Assembly (NCBI GenBank): GCA_009103225.1
Contig: RHPI01001052.1
Location: 149,514-193,599 of the forward strand
Direction: 5' to 3'
DNA from: Chlorokybus atmophyticus
Taxonomy: Eukaryota; Streptophyta; Chlorokybophyceae; Chlorokybales; Chlorokybaceae
Length of the DNA stretch: 44,086 nucleotides
Part shown: piece by piece, positions 21,900 to 31,535 of the stretch
Layout of the letters: every line of letters starts with the position of its first letter
Position numbering within the stretch: the stretch's first letter is position 1
Notes under the pieces: generated by a model
What the model was told of the DNA's origin: nothing
The model's input: only the letters and a program-made list of their open reading frames with translations
Databases searched by the model: none
Made by a program: the position numbers and the translations under genes

Positions 21900-22030
21900 T
21901 AGCGTGGTGAAAAACTCTACCACGGATTTCTCGCGGCGTGTTGCCGGTTTTAAACCCCAGCCACCGGCATTCTGGGCTCGACATGCTGCCAGCTAGGCTA
22001 CGCCATACGGCAAAGAATAAATATTTCGTG
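21900..22030 (-). mobile_element. tRNA-like SINE-type module
   Basis: On the minus strand an A-box-like TAGCCTAGCTGG (22000-21989) is followed about 45 bases on by a B-box-like GGTTTAAAACC (21956-21946). This is the spacing of an internal Pol III promoter in tRNAs. No acceptor-stem pairing is seen, so it is more likely a tRNA-derived SINE than a working tRNA gene. The ends are not defined. Confidence 0.5.
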
Positions 22031-22194
22031 TGCAAAATCATATAAGATAAACCTTTGCCGCGGCGGACCGCGCAAACTATTTATGCTTTAATTATTTAAA
22101 GAATTTGTGTTTACTTGCACCCGCGGTGTAGTTGATAGCGCGTGTACCTCATCTCCGCGCGACGGGAAATTAAATCCGAGCGGACGCACTCATT

Positions 22195-22378
22195 GTGAGT
22201 GCGGCTTTTCATTTTTTCATGCGCGCCAATGTTGTGGAGTAAATGGAATATCAAGATCTTGGCACCTTGAGGCGGAGGACCACACTGTGAGTGCCGTTTT
22301 TCACTTTTTAGTGCGCGCCAATGATGTGTAGTTGACGGAACTTCAAGATCTTGCCGCCTTAAGGCGGAGGACCACACT
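22195..22378. repeat. tandem duplication, two units of about 92 bp
   Basis: Unit 1 (22195-22286) and unit 2 (22287-22378) share GTGAGTGC, TGCGCGCCAATG, TCAAGATCTTG and GGCGGAGGACCACACT. They differ at scattered positions, so the duplication is not recent. The preceding sequence (22,107-22,160) is weakly tRNA-like. Confidence 0.8.
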
Positions 22379-22559
22379 GTGCTAGCAGACGTGGATTAAT
22401 AAAGGTTAAAACAACACAATAGCTGTAGAATGACTTCAAATGTTGGATAATACATGAAATGAGGTAAAAATTGGTATAAACTTTAAAATGGTTGCACAAA
22501 AAGTGTCCCTCCATATTGTGCGACATGCCCCATGTCCTGTCCTTCAACCTCTCGCCGTT

Positions 22560-24020
22560 TTGGCCGAGGAGGTCCAGTACCCCCGCGGGGTACACCTTGA
22601 GCACCTTGTAGATGTGCAGCCAACGGAGGTGTCGAGCGTGTCTTTGGTGGCCTCCATGCGGCAGGCGAAGGCTTCTGCTTAAAACCGTCATTGGCGCTCC
22701 TCGTAGAAGCCACTGCACACGCGCTCATAGCGTAGCGTGTCGCGGTGCTGCGCGATGCTCAAGTTGTAGAAAGCCATAGGGACTGTGCGCTCAAATACTG
22801 CTGTGCGCGTGATAATGTCATGGTGCATTCAGTTGGGGTCGTCGAGGTTGTTCACCACGCGATCCACCTCCTGCTGCGCATGGAAAGGAAGCAGTGGTGG
22901 TCGCCTGAACAGTAGATGGTACGGGCTGTACTCGCGCAGAGCTGCCTGCTTTGACAGCCGGGACCAAAGAGCCACCCATGGGAGGTGGTCATCCTAGGTG
23001 TTCTTCACGTACTCTAGAACCATACTTGCGGAGTGCCCTTTTGATGGTTTGCACCGTGCGCTCGGCGAGACCGTCAGCTTGGGGGTGGTCACGCGAGGTA
23101 CGGCGATGTTCGATGTAGCACCTGTCATAGAGTGTCGAACTCCTTTTTGAACTCAGTGCTTTAATCGGTGATGACCTCTGCGCAGCTGCCGAACCGGCTG
23201 AGGACATGGAAACGGAAGGCTTGTGCCACCCCCCTATTGCTCTTGTCGGGTAGTGGCACTGTTAAAGGTACTTTGTTAGGCGCCTTAGCTAAACTTCTAC
23301 GATCATCTTCACCTTAGGAGTTACGGACAGTCGTTGTTATGGGAGTTACAGTCCACTATGGTCAACGTTGACTTTGAACTTTGACTTTGACTTTGACCGT
23401 TGACTATTGTTGACTAGTGTTAACTTTGACTAGCGTTGACTAGCACTTGCTAGTGTACTATATAAGATACTGTATGTTGTGCAATACAGTTAGATCCACT
23501 CTGCTCTATTGTCAGCGCCACACTTCTGCTTGTCATTGTTGCTACTGTGCAATCTCAATAGGCACCAGCTCCACCCACTTGGAGAAATGCTCGATCATCA
23601 TCAAGATGTAACGGTTGCCGCGTGCCGAGGGTGCTAAGTCTCCCAAGATGCCGAGTCCCCATACAAAAGGCCGGAGATGGGCAAAGGGTGTAATGTGGCA
23701 CTGCGTGTGTTGAGGCTGGCGCGCACCATGTCACATTGTTAACAGTGACTTACGATTTCCTGCACCTGCTTGTACAACCCATGCCACCAATACTGTGCCC
23801 TTGCAAGGCTAACCGTACACTTGACACCGAAGTGTCCAAGCTCAGTGCGGAGGGTGGTGATGATGCCTTTGCGTGTGGCCGGTTTCGGCACCTCTTTGTC
23901 TTCACCATAGAGGCGACGATACAGCTTGTCATCCGCCCAGCGGTAGTGCTGGGTGCGTTGGTTGACGCGGTCCTTCTCACGCGCACTCATACAGGAGAGA
24001 AGATGACCACTTTGAAGGAA
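22560..24020 (-). pseudogene. retroviral-type integrase (broken)
   Basis: The zinc-binding N-terminal region reads ELGHFGVKCTVSLARAQYWW and ends EIVSHC just before a stop near 23,739. The catalytic core is visible on both sides of the 301-bp LTR insertion (WVELVP before it, LPDKSNRGVAQAFRFHV after it). It continues with EVITD, a stop, TEFKKEFDT, and then CYIEHRRTSRDHPQADGLAE and RTVQTIKRALRKYG. Together these cover the D..DD-E core: Asp in VITD, and Glu in GLAERT. Several stops and frame changes follow towards 22,560, where a region resembling the integrase C-terminus is barely readable. Function in an intact element: insertion of the cDNA into the host genome. Confidence 0.88.
23260..23560. 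mobile_element. solo LTR, 301 bp, with 5-bp target duplication
   Basis: The block begins TGTTAAAGG and ends CTCAATA, and is flanked by GGCAC at 23255-23259 and 23561-23565. Removing it and one GGCAC joins the integrase frame without loss (ELVP then LPDK). It holds a TATA-like TATATAAGATAC near 23,459 and TTGACTTTGAC repeats upstream of it, as expected of an LTR promoter on the plus strand. No internal region is present, so it is the product of LTR-LTR recombination. The terminal TG...TA is slightly irregular. Confidence 0.85.
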
Positions 24021-24299
24021 TGAGAGGGATGGCTTGGTAAGCCATATGTCTTGCGTGGTGTCCGTGAGTGTCAGCTCTATGTCATCGACCTCGATGTCAC
24101 CATCGCGAGTGGTCTCTGCGGGTGTGGTGGTTGCGAAGCCGGTGGGCTCAGGAGTAAGTACCTCTTCATTTGTTGCTGAGGCACCGGCGTCGGTCTTGCG
24201 CCCTGAGCGCAACGCGGCGACAGCAAACATGGCAACCGCAATTAGAGATGATGATGAAGGGCCGAGCTCATGTCGAGCTCTAGTTGTATCATTAGTGCT

Positions 24300-25465
24300 C
24301 AGGTGGGGGTTACAATTGAGTCCATCGGCGTCTTGGTTGGTGAGGCCAGCACGGTGGTCAATCTCAAAGTCATACTTCTGCAATAGCAAGGCCCAACAGG
24401 CAAGTTTCCCTGTAAAATGTTGGTTACTCATCAACCACTTGAGTGGCTGATGATTGGTGTTGAATAAAAACTGGTGGCCGAAGAGAAAGGGTCGGAAGAA
24501 GGAGATAGCCCACACTGCAGCGAGACACTCTCCCTCACACAGCTGATGTAGTTGGTCTCGGCACTGTTGTTGCTCCGACTGGCGTACGACACCACCCGCT
24601 CCTTCTTGCTCTCGTCGTGTTGTACCAGCACGGCTCTCATCTCGAGCTTGCTCCAATCGGTGTGAAGGATGAAAGACTTTGTGTAGTCAGGGCGATGAAG
24701 AATGGGTGCTGTGGTGAGCCTGCTTTTCAGCTCCTCGAAGGCCTGCTGTTGCGGCTCGTTCCATTTGAACTCCACTTCTTTCTTCAATAGCTCGTTGAGG
24801 GGTCGCGCTATCTTTGCGAAGTCTTTGTGAGTGAAGAAGATGCATTTGTCGGGGTGCACCATTATCCCTACTCCCTCGAGCCTCTCCAGCATCTCGATGT
24901 GCTGTACGTGCTTTTCGTTGCTGCGGCTGAAGATGGGGATATCGTCGATGTAGCACCACGCAAAGTTTAGCCCCTTCAAGGCTTTATGGATCACGCATTA
25001 AAACTTAGCGGGGGCATTCTTCAGCCCAAACGGCATCACCTTCCACTGGTACAGCTGTTGGTTGCCCCATAATAATGTCTTGTGCTTGTCGTCGTCCTTA
25101 ATGGCGATTTGGTTGTACCCTTGGCGCATGTCGAGGATGCTGAAGAATGTGCAGTCTCCTACATCGTCAATGATGCCCTCTGCTATAGGCATTTGGTACC
25201 TGTCTTGTTGAGTCTTGTTGTTGAGGGGACGGTAATCTCCACACATGCGCCATTCTGTCTAATTGTTTGCCGAATCCTTCTTCAGCGGCATGACGGTCGC
25301 GGTTGCAAAGTCCGATTTGGCCTCCTCAATGAGGCCTGCATCTAGCAGCGCCTTACATCTCTGTTCCACCAGGTCCTCTAGCTTGGACAGCCTATATTGC
25401 CTTCGAAACACCGGCTCGGTGTTCACCAGCTCGATGTCCATCTGGTACATTGAACATGTACCCAA
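24300..25465 (-). pseudogene. gypsy-type reverse transcriptase and RNase H (broken)
   Basis: Reverse transcriptase starts around 25,465 (EPVFRRQYRLSKLEDLVEQR, MPLKKDS). After a stop near 25,260 it continues with CGDYRPLNNKTQQDRYQMPI, SILDMRQGYNQIAI and MPFGLKNAPAKF. A TAA at 25000-24998 interrupts it before the active site CYIDD (YIDD at 24952-24941). A stretch usually about 60 residues long, between HPDKCIFFTHK and IARPLNELL, is missing. RNase H follows (FILHTDWSK, SNNSAETNY). After a frame change comes WAISFFRPFLFGHQFLFNTN then HQPLKWLMSNQ and HRAGLTNQDADGL. It normally copies element RNA into DNA. The lost segment and stops make this copy inactive. Confidence 0.93.
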
Positions 25466-25706
25466 TTCCCTTAATGTTGAAGCTAAATTAACTCCTCCAC
25501 TTGTTAAGGAGAGCTTTCAGCTTTTCTCGTATGTCCTCCGTGTCAAGAGGGCTAATGGCATGGTCCCAAGAAGTTGCGTTGGCAATAACGGGGATGTCTT
25601 CCACTGTTACTGCTGCTTGCTCCATGTAAACCACCTCGAGAGCCGTGTGAGCTGCCTTGGTGTCTGCAATACGATCAGTCCACCCCCCAGCCAGGTATTT
25701 GAGATC

Positions 25707-27000
25707 TTAAAAAGACACATGGCGGTCTTGCATGGCAAAGTTCAGCTGCAGCAACCAAACCATGCTGTTTGGGTCCACAGCGCGGCCGAGCAGCTGACAT
25801 TGCTGACTGTTGGTCAGCGTGGACCCTGTGATACTGTTGGGAAAGAATCCGATGGCGCGTTCGCGCTCACGTGTGTTGGGTTCTTCCAGCCTGCCCCCGT
25901 AGTGGTGTCGAACACCATGCCATCGCCGCCATTGCGGAAGGCATAGGACCCTGAGTAGTGCACCAATGTGGGAAGTGCGTGGCGCAGTTGGCCAGGTTGG
26001 TTGCATTGGTAAAAGTGGCTATGGTCAAGACGTGTGACAGGTTGAGCTCTATAGTTGGGGTCGAGGATATTATCGGCCGAGAGGTTGCGTGGCCGTGTAC
26101 TCTGCGTGTACTCTGTTGTCATCAGCTCTTCTATGGTGGCCAAGTTTGTCCACTTGGCGCGGACGCAAAGTGCACGGGAGCCATGGCGCGCTGCATTTAC
26201 CTTAAGTGGGTGCCCGAGAATGGAGCACACCTGTCGGTAGGTGGAGGCTACATGGGGACGCTAGTCGTCCTCTGAGTGCACGTTTTCAATGACGTACCCT
26301 AGTGGCCTGGAGACCTGGTACTGTTGGAAGAGGTGGACAACTCTCATAAACTCCTCCTCCCAAAACAGACCTGAGCGAGGGTCGCTAAGGCCTTGGCCTT
26401 TTGCTGCCCTGGAGTGTCTTTGGCACTCCCATCCAGCTATCAACAAGACAATGTTGCCACATGACGGCAAGTGGTCCTCTTTAATTGGTTGGATGTCTTG
26501 TGGCAAGGCTTTTATGCTGCCTTGCAGTGCCGACGAGGGCAGTTGATGTGGATAGCACTCGTGCAGCTTACGCACATGGTGCTTAAGAGCAGTTTGAGCG
26601 CACGGAGCAGGGTTGCAATAATAACACTTGGTGACTTTGACGCCTGTATTGAAGACTGCAGCGAGATCACTGCCGATACCTCCAAAACGGTCCAACACTG
26701 CGATGCCTTGCTGCCATCGAAAGGTATCAAACTCCAAGACTCCCGTGGCTACCATGTGCTGGTCTCGTACCGTGCCGTGTTCTTTGTAGTGGTGGAAGCG
26801 CGAAGTAATCAGCGGCTGGGTCAGCAAGAGGTGTGTGTCTAACTGTGCCCGCCAACGGCGTTCGGTCGGGTCTTGCAATGCCATCTCAACCATGGCATCC
26901 TTCTGCTCCTCGGTGTAAAGAATGGGAGCGGCGTTGTCTGTGCGACAAGGGGCTGCGGCGGGAACAACTCTTGTACGGGTGCTATTATACGTGACTGATG
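25707..27000 (-). pseudogene. cytosine-C5 DNA methyltransferase captured by the retrotransposon
   Basis: Motif I is GIAVLDRFGGIGSDLAAVF (about 26,707-26,651, S-adenosylmethionine binding). Motif IV is LLIAGWECQRHSRAAKGQGL, with the catalytic Cys at 26425-26423. Then come DPRSGLFWEEEF and motif VI GYVIENV (Glu near 26,287). After an in-frame TAG at 26263-26261 the same frame continues with YRQVCSILGHPLKVNAARHG, NILDPNYRAQPVTRLDHS and YSGSYAFRNGGDGMVFD (motif VIII-IX region). One frameshift near 25,910 then leads to NTRERERAIGF and QQCQLLGRAVDPNSMVWLLQ (motif X). The order I-IV-VI-VIII-X is unpermuted, so it is not DRM-like. The usual Pro before the catalytic Cys is Glu here. It lies between protease and reverse transcriptase. 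The expected activity is methylation of cytosine in DNA, dead in this copy. Confidence 0.92.
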
Positions 27001-27179
27001 CCGCCTCCCCGTGTGCGCACGTGATTGCGCGTGACTGTGGCAGCCACTGTGCATTGGGCATGCGTGCGTGACACCAACTCGAGAGGTAGGCCCTGTACCC
27101 CTCCGTCATCTTCGTCCCAATGTGGTGGGAACCACGCCCGCTCCGTCCAGCAATCAAGGCCCATTACCACGGGGAAGTT

Positions 27180-27435
27180 AAAGTCCTGCTCGAGCAGGAT
27201 CGAAAAAGCCAGCATTGGCGACCACACATGATTGAACAATCTCTGTGGTGTGGGTCGGGTCCAGCCCTGTCAACCGGAAGCAGAAGGCCTCCTTGGTGAC
27301 CCCCATCACCTTGTTACGACTCCCCGTTGCTGTGTTCAATACGCATCGTCAGATCCGAACTGGTGATGCCAAGGACCGCGCGAGGAAGCGCCCGATGATG
27401 ACTAGCTGTGCTCCAGCATCACCCGCTTGGGTGCT
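27180..27435 (-). pseudogene. retroviral-type aspartic protease (broken)
   Basis: The active-site region reads GDAGAQLVIIGRFLARSLAS (Asp in DAG in place of the usual DTG/DSG). It is preceded in a neighbouring frame by MTINGQAPKRV. After a stop and frame change come TATGSRNKVMGVTKEAFCFR and then FNFPVVMGLDCW, matching the second strand pair of the fold. It lies just upstream of the methyltransferase. It would process the gag-pol polyprotein. Confidence 0.72.
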
Positions 27436-28635
27436 TGACCGTTGATGGTCATATGCTTGCCTTAGTTGGCTACCGTGACAGCGTTCGCGTTAATGCGTAG
27501 CCTCTGAGGCGGGCTGTCGGCACCGGTGCCTTATATCCTTCAGCTGAAGGTGCTGAGCGCATCGCAGCTAAAGCTCCTTTGCTTGTTGGGTCTTGACAAC
27601 CCCCTCGTTGTCCTCTCACGCTGTCGAATCGACCTTGTCGTGGTGGTTGGTAGACACGGGGAGGCCTTTGCGCCAAGGTTTTTAGTGCTGGCTGTGGTGG
27701 AGGTGATGGTGGGTGCCGTCTTTTAGAGGAGAGGATGGAATCATGCCTACCGGCGTCCCCAATGGTTGTGGAGGGAAGCCCGGCAGACCCGTTGTTTGCG
27801 GGCCTGCCTCGCGTTCCGCTTGCTCTGCGGCGTAGGTCCATTGAACAGCATGAGCTGCCTCCATGACTAATGTCCCTTCCCACGTGGCTGTGGGCTCTGT
27901 GTCCACATTGGTCCAGAAGTAATATTATGGCATGAGCTGCAGGTATACTGCGCGCAGTAACTGCTACCGCGTGTCATGAGTGACGGTGGGGACTCGCTAG
28001 ATCTCTGCCATGTAGGCATCCCACATGCCTTGTACCACGCCCACATCGAGCACAGTCATGGCGCGCACTCGTATGGTGCGTTGGAGGTTGGTTTGCTGCG
28101 CGTGTAGCTCGTGAGCGATGGCGATGCGCCGGCGTTGCCGAGCTGCTTCCACTTCCGGCAGTCGCAGAATTGCCGCCTACACTCTCTTCAGAGTGTCTGG
28201 CGCCGTGGTGGCAGCTTCATCGTATGCTTGCCGCAGCGAGCGGATGAATGCCCCCAACCATGATGCTCTGTTGCCAAAGGCGAACATGGGGACAGCAAGT
28301 TGATTGGCGACGAGCCACGTCACGAGTCGTGCTTGAGGCGCTGCCTTCTCGCATCCCCATCATCTATCTCAACGCACTGCCCTCAGGCCAGTGCATGACG
28401 ACTTGCCGTATGAGAGCGGCACGGAGTTGTTGCTCTCCGACCACACCAGCTACTCCTCGCTGTGTGGTGTCTCCTTGTGGGGTGAGGTACCCTCGCCCTG
28501 CATCACGCTGGTTGTCGGGCATTCCATCGACCAGAGGGGGCAATAGCGGGGCGATTACCCCCCTCTATTATTGCGCTAACGCCCTCGCTTGGTCAGCAAC
28601 AGTTGCTTGCCTTGGCTGTGTGCATATGGTTTGTG

Positions 28636-29700
28636 TTAATAGCACCACGGCAAGTGCAGTGAAGGTGCCGGTGACATGTGACAGTTTCGCGAGTTGCACC
28701 GCAGCGGCGTGTGCTGCTTCGTACGCTTGTCGGCGTGCGTCAATCTGCGCGGCTTGATCTTGCCAATAGCAATGTGCCTGTTCAAGAGCAGATTACCGTT
28801 CCTGATGACTTCCCGGTGTAAGTCCGCAAAGTGCCGGGTCAGCGCCCAACGGCATGGTTGAGGTGGTAACCACAAGAACTTGCACTTGTTGATGTCGAAG
28901 TCTGAGCGGGTCCAGCCGTAAAGGCTCAAAGTTAATCTGTTGCGCTGGCATGGGCTGGCGTGATCGGTTGAGTGCGTGCTGCAGCCTGGCGTGCAGCGCA
29001 AAAAATAATTGAATTGCTAGCTCCAACACAGCGGGGCGCTGATATGCGACCCAGAAAAGACGATCTCTCATTTCAAGAGTAGTGCCAGCTAAAAATTCAT
29101 CTTTAAACCGTTGTAGAGTGGCCTCCAATAGTGTATGATTTGCAGGCGGTGGCAGCGGCCGGAATCAATCATCTCGCGCTACGTGCGTTGTGCGCTGCCC
29201 CCCGGGCCCGTACGCAATGGTAGTGGGCTTGATGTTGCGTAGGACGGACAATCAAGTGCGCTCTACTTGCGGTCCGCGTGGTACTTGCTGAGTAACATCA
29301 TGTTGCGGAGTAGGGACCGCACAAATCTCAGATGGTGCGACGGTGGCAGCAGGGGCTGACAGAGGTGCGGCAACATCACTTGCAGCAACAGTTTTGGCAC
29401 CTGCAGCAGTGGTGGTGACGGAGGTTGCCGCTGTGAGCGTTGCAGCAGTTGTGACTTGGGCAATGTTTGCAGCCGTAGCGGGTGGGCTGCCAACACCGCC
29501 AGTGGGTACGCCAGCCATGGCTGCAGCAGCCTCACTGCCGATCATCTCTGACGCCAACATGGTGCTAGGTGTATCCACTCTGGCGGCACCTGCGGGTGTT
29601 GTCGTCGGCGTTGTCGCTGACGGGGTCGTCCCAGCAAGGGTTGTGGTCACCGAGCCAGCCACACATGTGGCTTTCCACGACGCTGCTGTTCACAATACGC
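28636..29700 (-). pseudogene. decayed gag-like coding region, helical plus Ala/Thr-rich
   Basis: At 29,252-29,662 the minus strand reads as a long Ala/Thr/Pro-rich stretch (TTLAGTTPSATTPTTTPAGA). Below it, RFKDEFLAGTTLEMRDRLFW, AVLELAIQLFFALHARLQ and, in another frame, a helix ending in HAAAVQLAKL look like a capsid-type helical domain. Frame changes occur between them. It could be the C-terminal gag of this element or the gag of a second nested element. No motif decides. Confidence 0.45.
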
Positions 29701-29807
29701 TTGCTTCTCTGCGTGCACATCTCAATGGTTGAACACGCGATGCAGGGGGGGTGTTCCTTTCGCATTTTAATGCCATTAAGGCCCATCGGGCAGCGTAGCA
29801 GGCTTTG

Positions 29808-30363
29808 TAATGCCGGTTAATGTGGAATAGGCTAAAAAGGGCTTATCAAGCATTGATAAGCAATACACAACCTCTCATGGCAGCGACTTTTGCTACTATG
29901 GCTTAATCGGCTAAGCCCCGCGTTACATTGGTAATCGGAGCTCTAAAGGTCGCGGGATCAAATCCCACCGGGCGCAAGATGCGCGCGGGTGGGTAGATTT
30001 TCGGCGACCGTCGGAAACGATCCAAGGCAGTTAGTGTGACTGGTTAACAATAAGCTGTGAGGTGAAGCGCGCTGACTGAGTCGGCGCGCAGTGTCGCTCC
30101 TGCGCGCGGCAACGTGGCAAGTCGCCGCGGAAAACTACGCGGCATGACCGGTAATGGCTGGTCATGACCGGACGCGAGCAAGTCCTGCCGGTCATGAAGG
30201 GCCAAGATGTGCAGGTAAAATCGCGGTTAAAGCCGGGTTGAATGTAATGCCGGTTAATGTGGAATAGGCTAAGAAGGGCTTATGAAGCATTGATAAGCAA
30301 TACACAACCTCTCATGGCAGCGACTTTTGCTACCATGGCTTAATCGGCTAAGCCCCGCGTTAT
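29808..30363. mobile_element. short tRNA-like element with terminal direct repeats (family A)
   Basis: This 556-bp insert is flanked by AGGCTTTG (29800-29807) and AGGCTTGG (30364-30371), an 8-bp target duplication with one mismatch. Removing it and one flank restores an open gag frame (EQNYQACYAARWALMALK). Its first 118 bases (29808-29925) recur at its end (30245-30362) with few changes, so it holds about 1.27 copies of a 437-bp unit. An A-box-like TGGCTTAATCGG at 29899-29910 and B-box-like GGATCAAATCC at 29955-29965 suggest internal Pol III transcription. No ORF. Confidence 0.75.
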
Positions 30364-30474
30364 AGGCTTGGTAGTTTTGCTCCTTGTTTTCCTCCAGTTG
30401 GGCTACTCGTGCCATGAGGGCCGCGACTTGGTCGACAGTTGGTGAACTGACTGATGCTTTGACAGCAGCAGCTC

Positions 30475-31341
30475 CTACGCGAGGGCGTCCCTCGGGTACC
30501 TTGCGCTGTGGAGGGCGGTTCTTCCCACTGTAGCCAATCTCTTCTCTTCGAGTGCCGGCAGCGTTGTTGCCGTTGTTGTGAGCATCAGCGCGTTGCTGTT
30601 GTTGTAGCCCCCGCTGTCGTTGTTGTTATTGTCGCTGTTGCTGCGATAGTCACCAGCGTTGTTGATGTTGTCATAGCCAGTAGAGGGCCGCAGCTCAAGG
30701 AATTCGAGCCAGCATATCCTCCAAGTGCCCCGCCTTGTGGCAGTAGTCGCACACAAGGTTGCCGTATTCTTCGGGGCACTCCCTTAGGTAGTGACCATGT
30801 CGACCACACCAATGGCACAGCATTGGAGCAACAAGGGCAGCATAAGCTAACCATTTGTCCTTGTTGCGCGTGACTGGAGTGTCCCAACTGCAATCTCGTC
30901 TAAGGGCCTCAGCACTCGCGCTTGTCATGGGACGTGAGGCGCTTCGGTTGGTGTCCAACACTGCCTTTCTATACACCGCGCGCTTGTGAATGGCTTGTGC
31001 AGTCTCGAAGCTTTTTTGAGGGTGTAGTCGAGGGGCCTATTGTACTTTAATGTTGAATGCGTCGGCTCACTCAAGGTGGGGTCCAACTCAGCCACGTACA
31101 CCACTGCGGCTGCCTCCTGACTGATGACCTTGTAATCAATGTCCTTCAGTATTCCTTTCAGCCGGAAACACAGGCGGAGAGGGTCGTTGTTGGGCTTCCA
31201 TCGAAAGCGTTTGAACTCCTCTAATTTGCTGGTGGTCTCGGGCGGGAAGGTACGCCGCAGTGCTGCATACAAGTCCTTGAGGAGAGTCCGACATGATAGC
31301 ACCAATGGTGATGGCTGGTGCGCGCAATGCCACCGAGCCAA
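30475..31341 (-). pseudogene. gag C-terminal part with zinc knuckles
   Basis: The minus strand reads TFPPETTSKLEEFKRFRWKP, LCFRLKGILKDIDYKVISQE and VYVAELDPTLSE. After a frame change come the nucleocapsid motifs CHWCGRHGHYLREC (a canonical CX2CX4HX4C zinc knuckle) and CDYCHKAGHLEDM, a second knuckle that has lost its last Cys. These bind the element's RNA during packaging. A coiled segment, VAALMARVAQLEENKEQNYQ, follows downstream near 30,360-30,430. Confidence 0.8.
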
Positions 31342-31535
31342 GCGTGAAAAGGCGGACTCCTGCCGGAGTATGCAAGCCCGGTGTTAGCGGTATTGGTGTC
31401 CTCCTTTCAAGGCTGCAACTTGTTGTTCAGCCTATTGAGTCTCAATAATGGCAGCGGTGCGGTCAAGCATTCTGGTCCGTTGGTTGGCCTTCTGAACCTC
31501 GACCTCTGCAAGTGTTAGCGAGTTCAAAAACCAGC

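Noticed and set aside
29895-29970. Functional tRNA gene
   Set aside because: A and B boxes are present but acceptor and anticodon stems do not pair, and the A box lies inside a repeated terminal block of a mobile insert.
29808-30363. Hammerhead ribozyme (retrozyme-like element)
   Set aside because: The terminal-repeat layout suggested it, but I could not find the CTGANGA...GAAA core on either strand of either insert.
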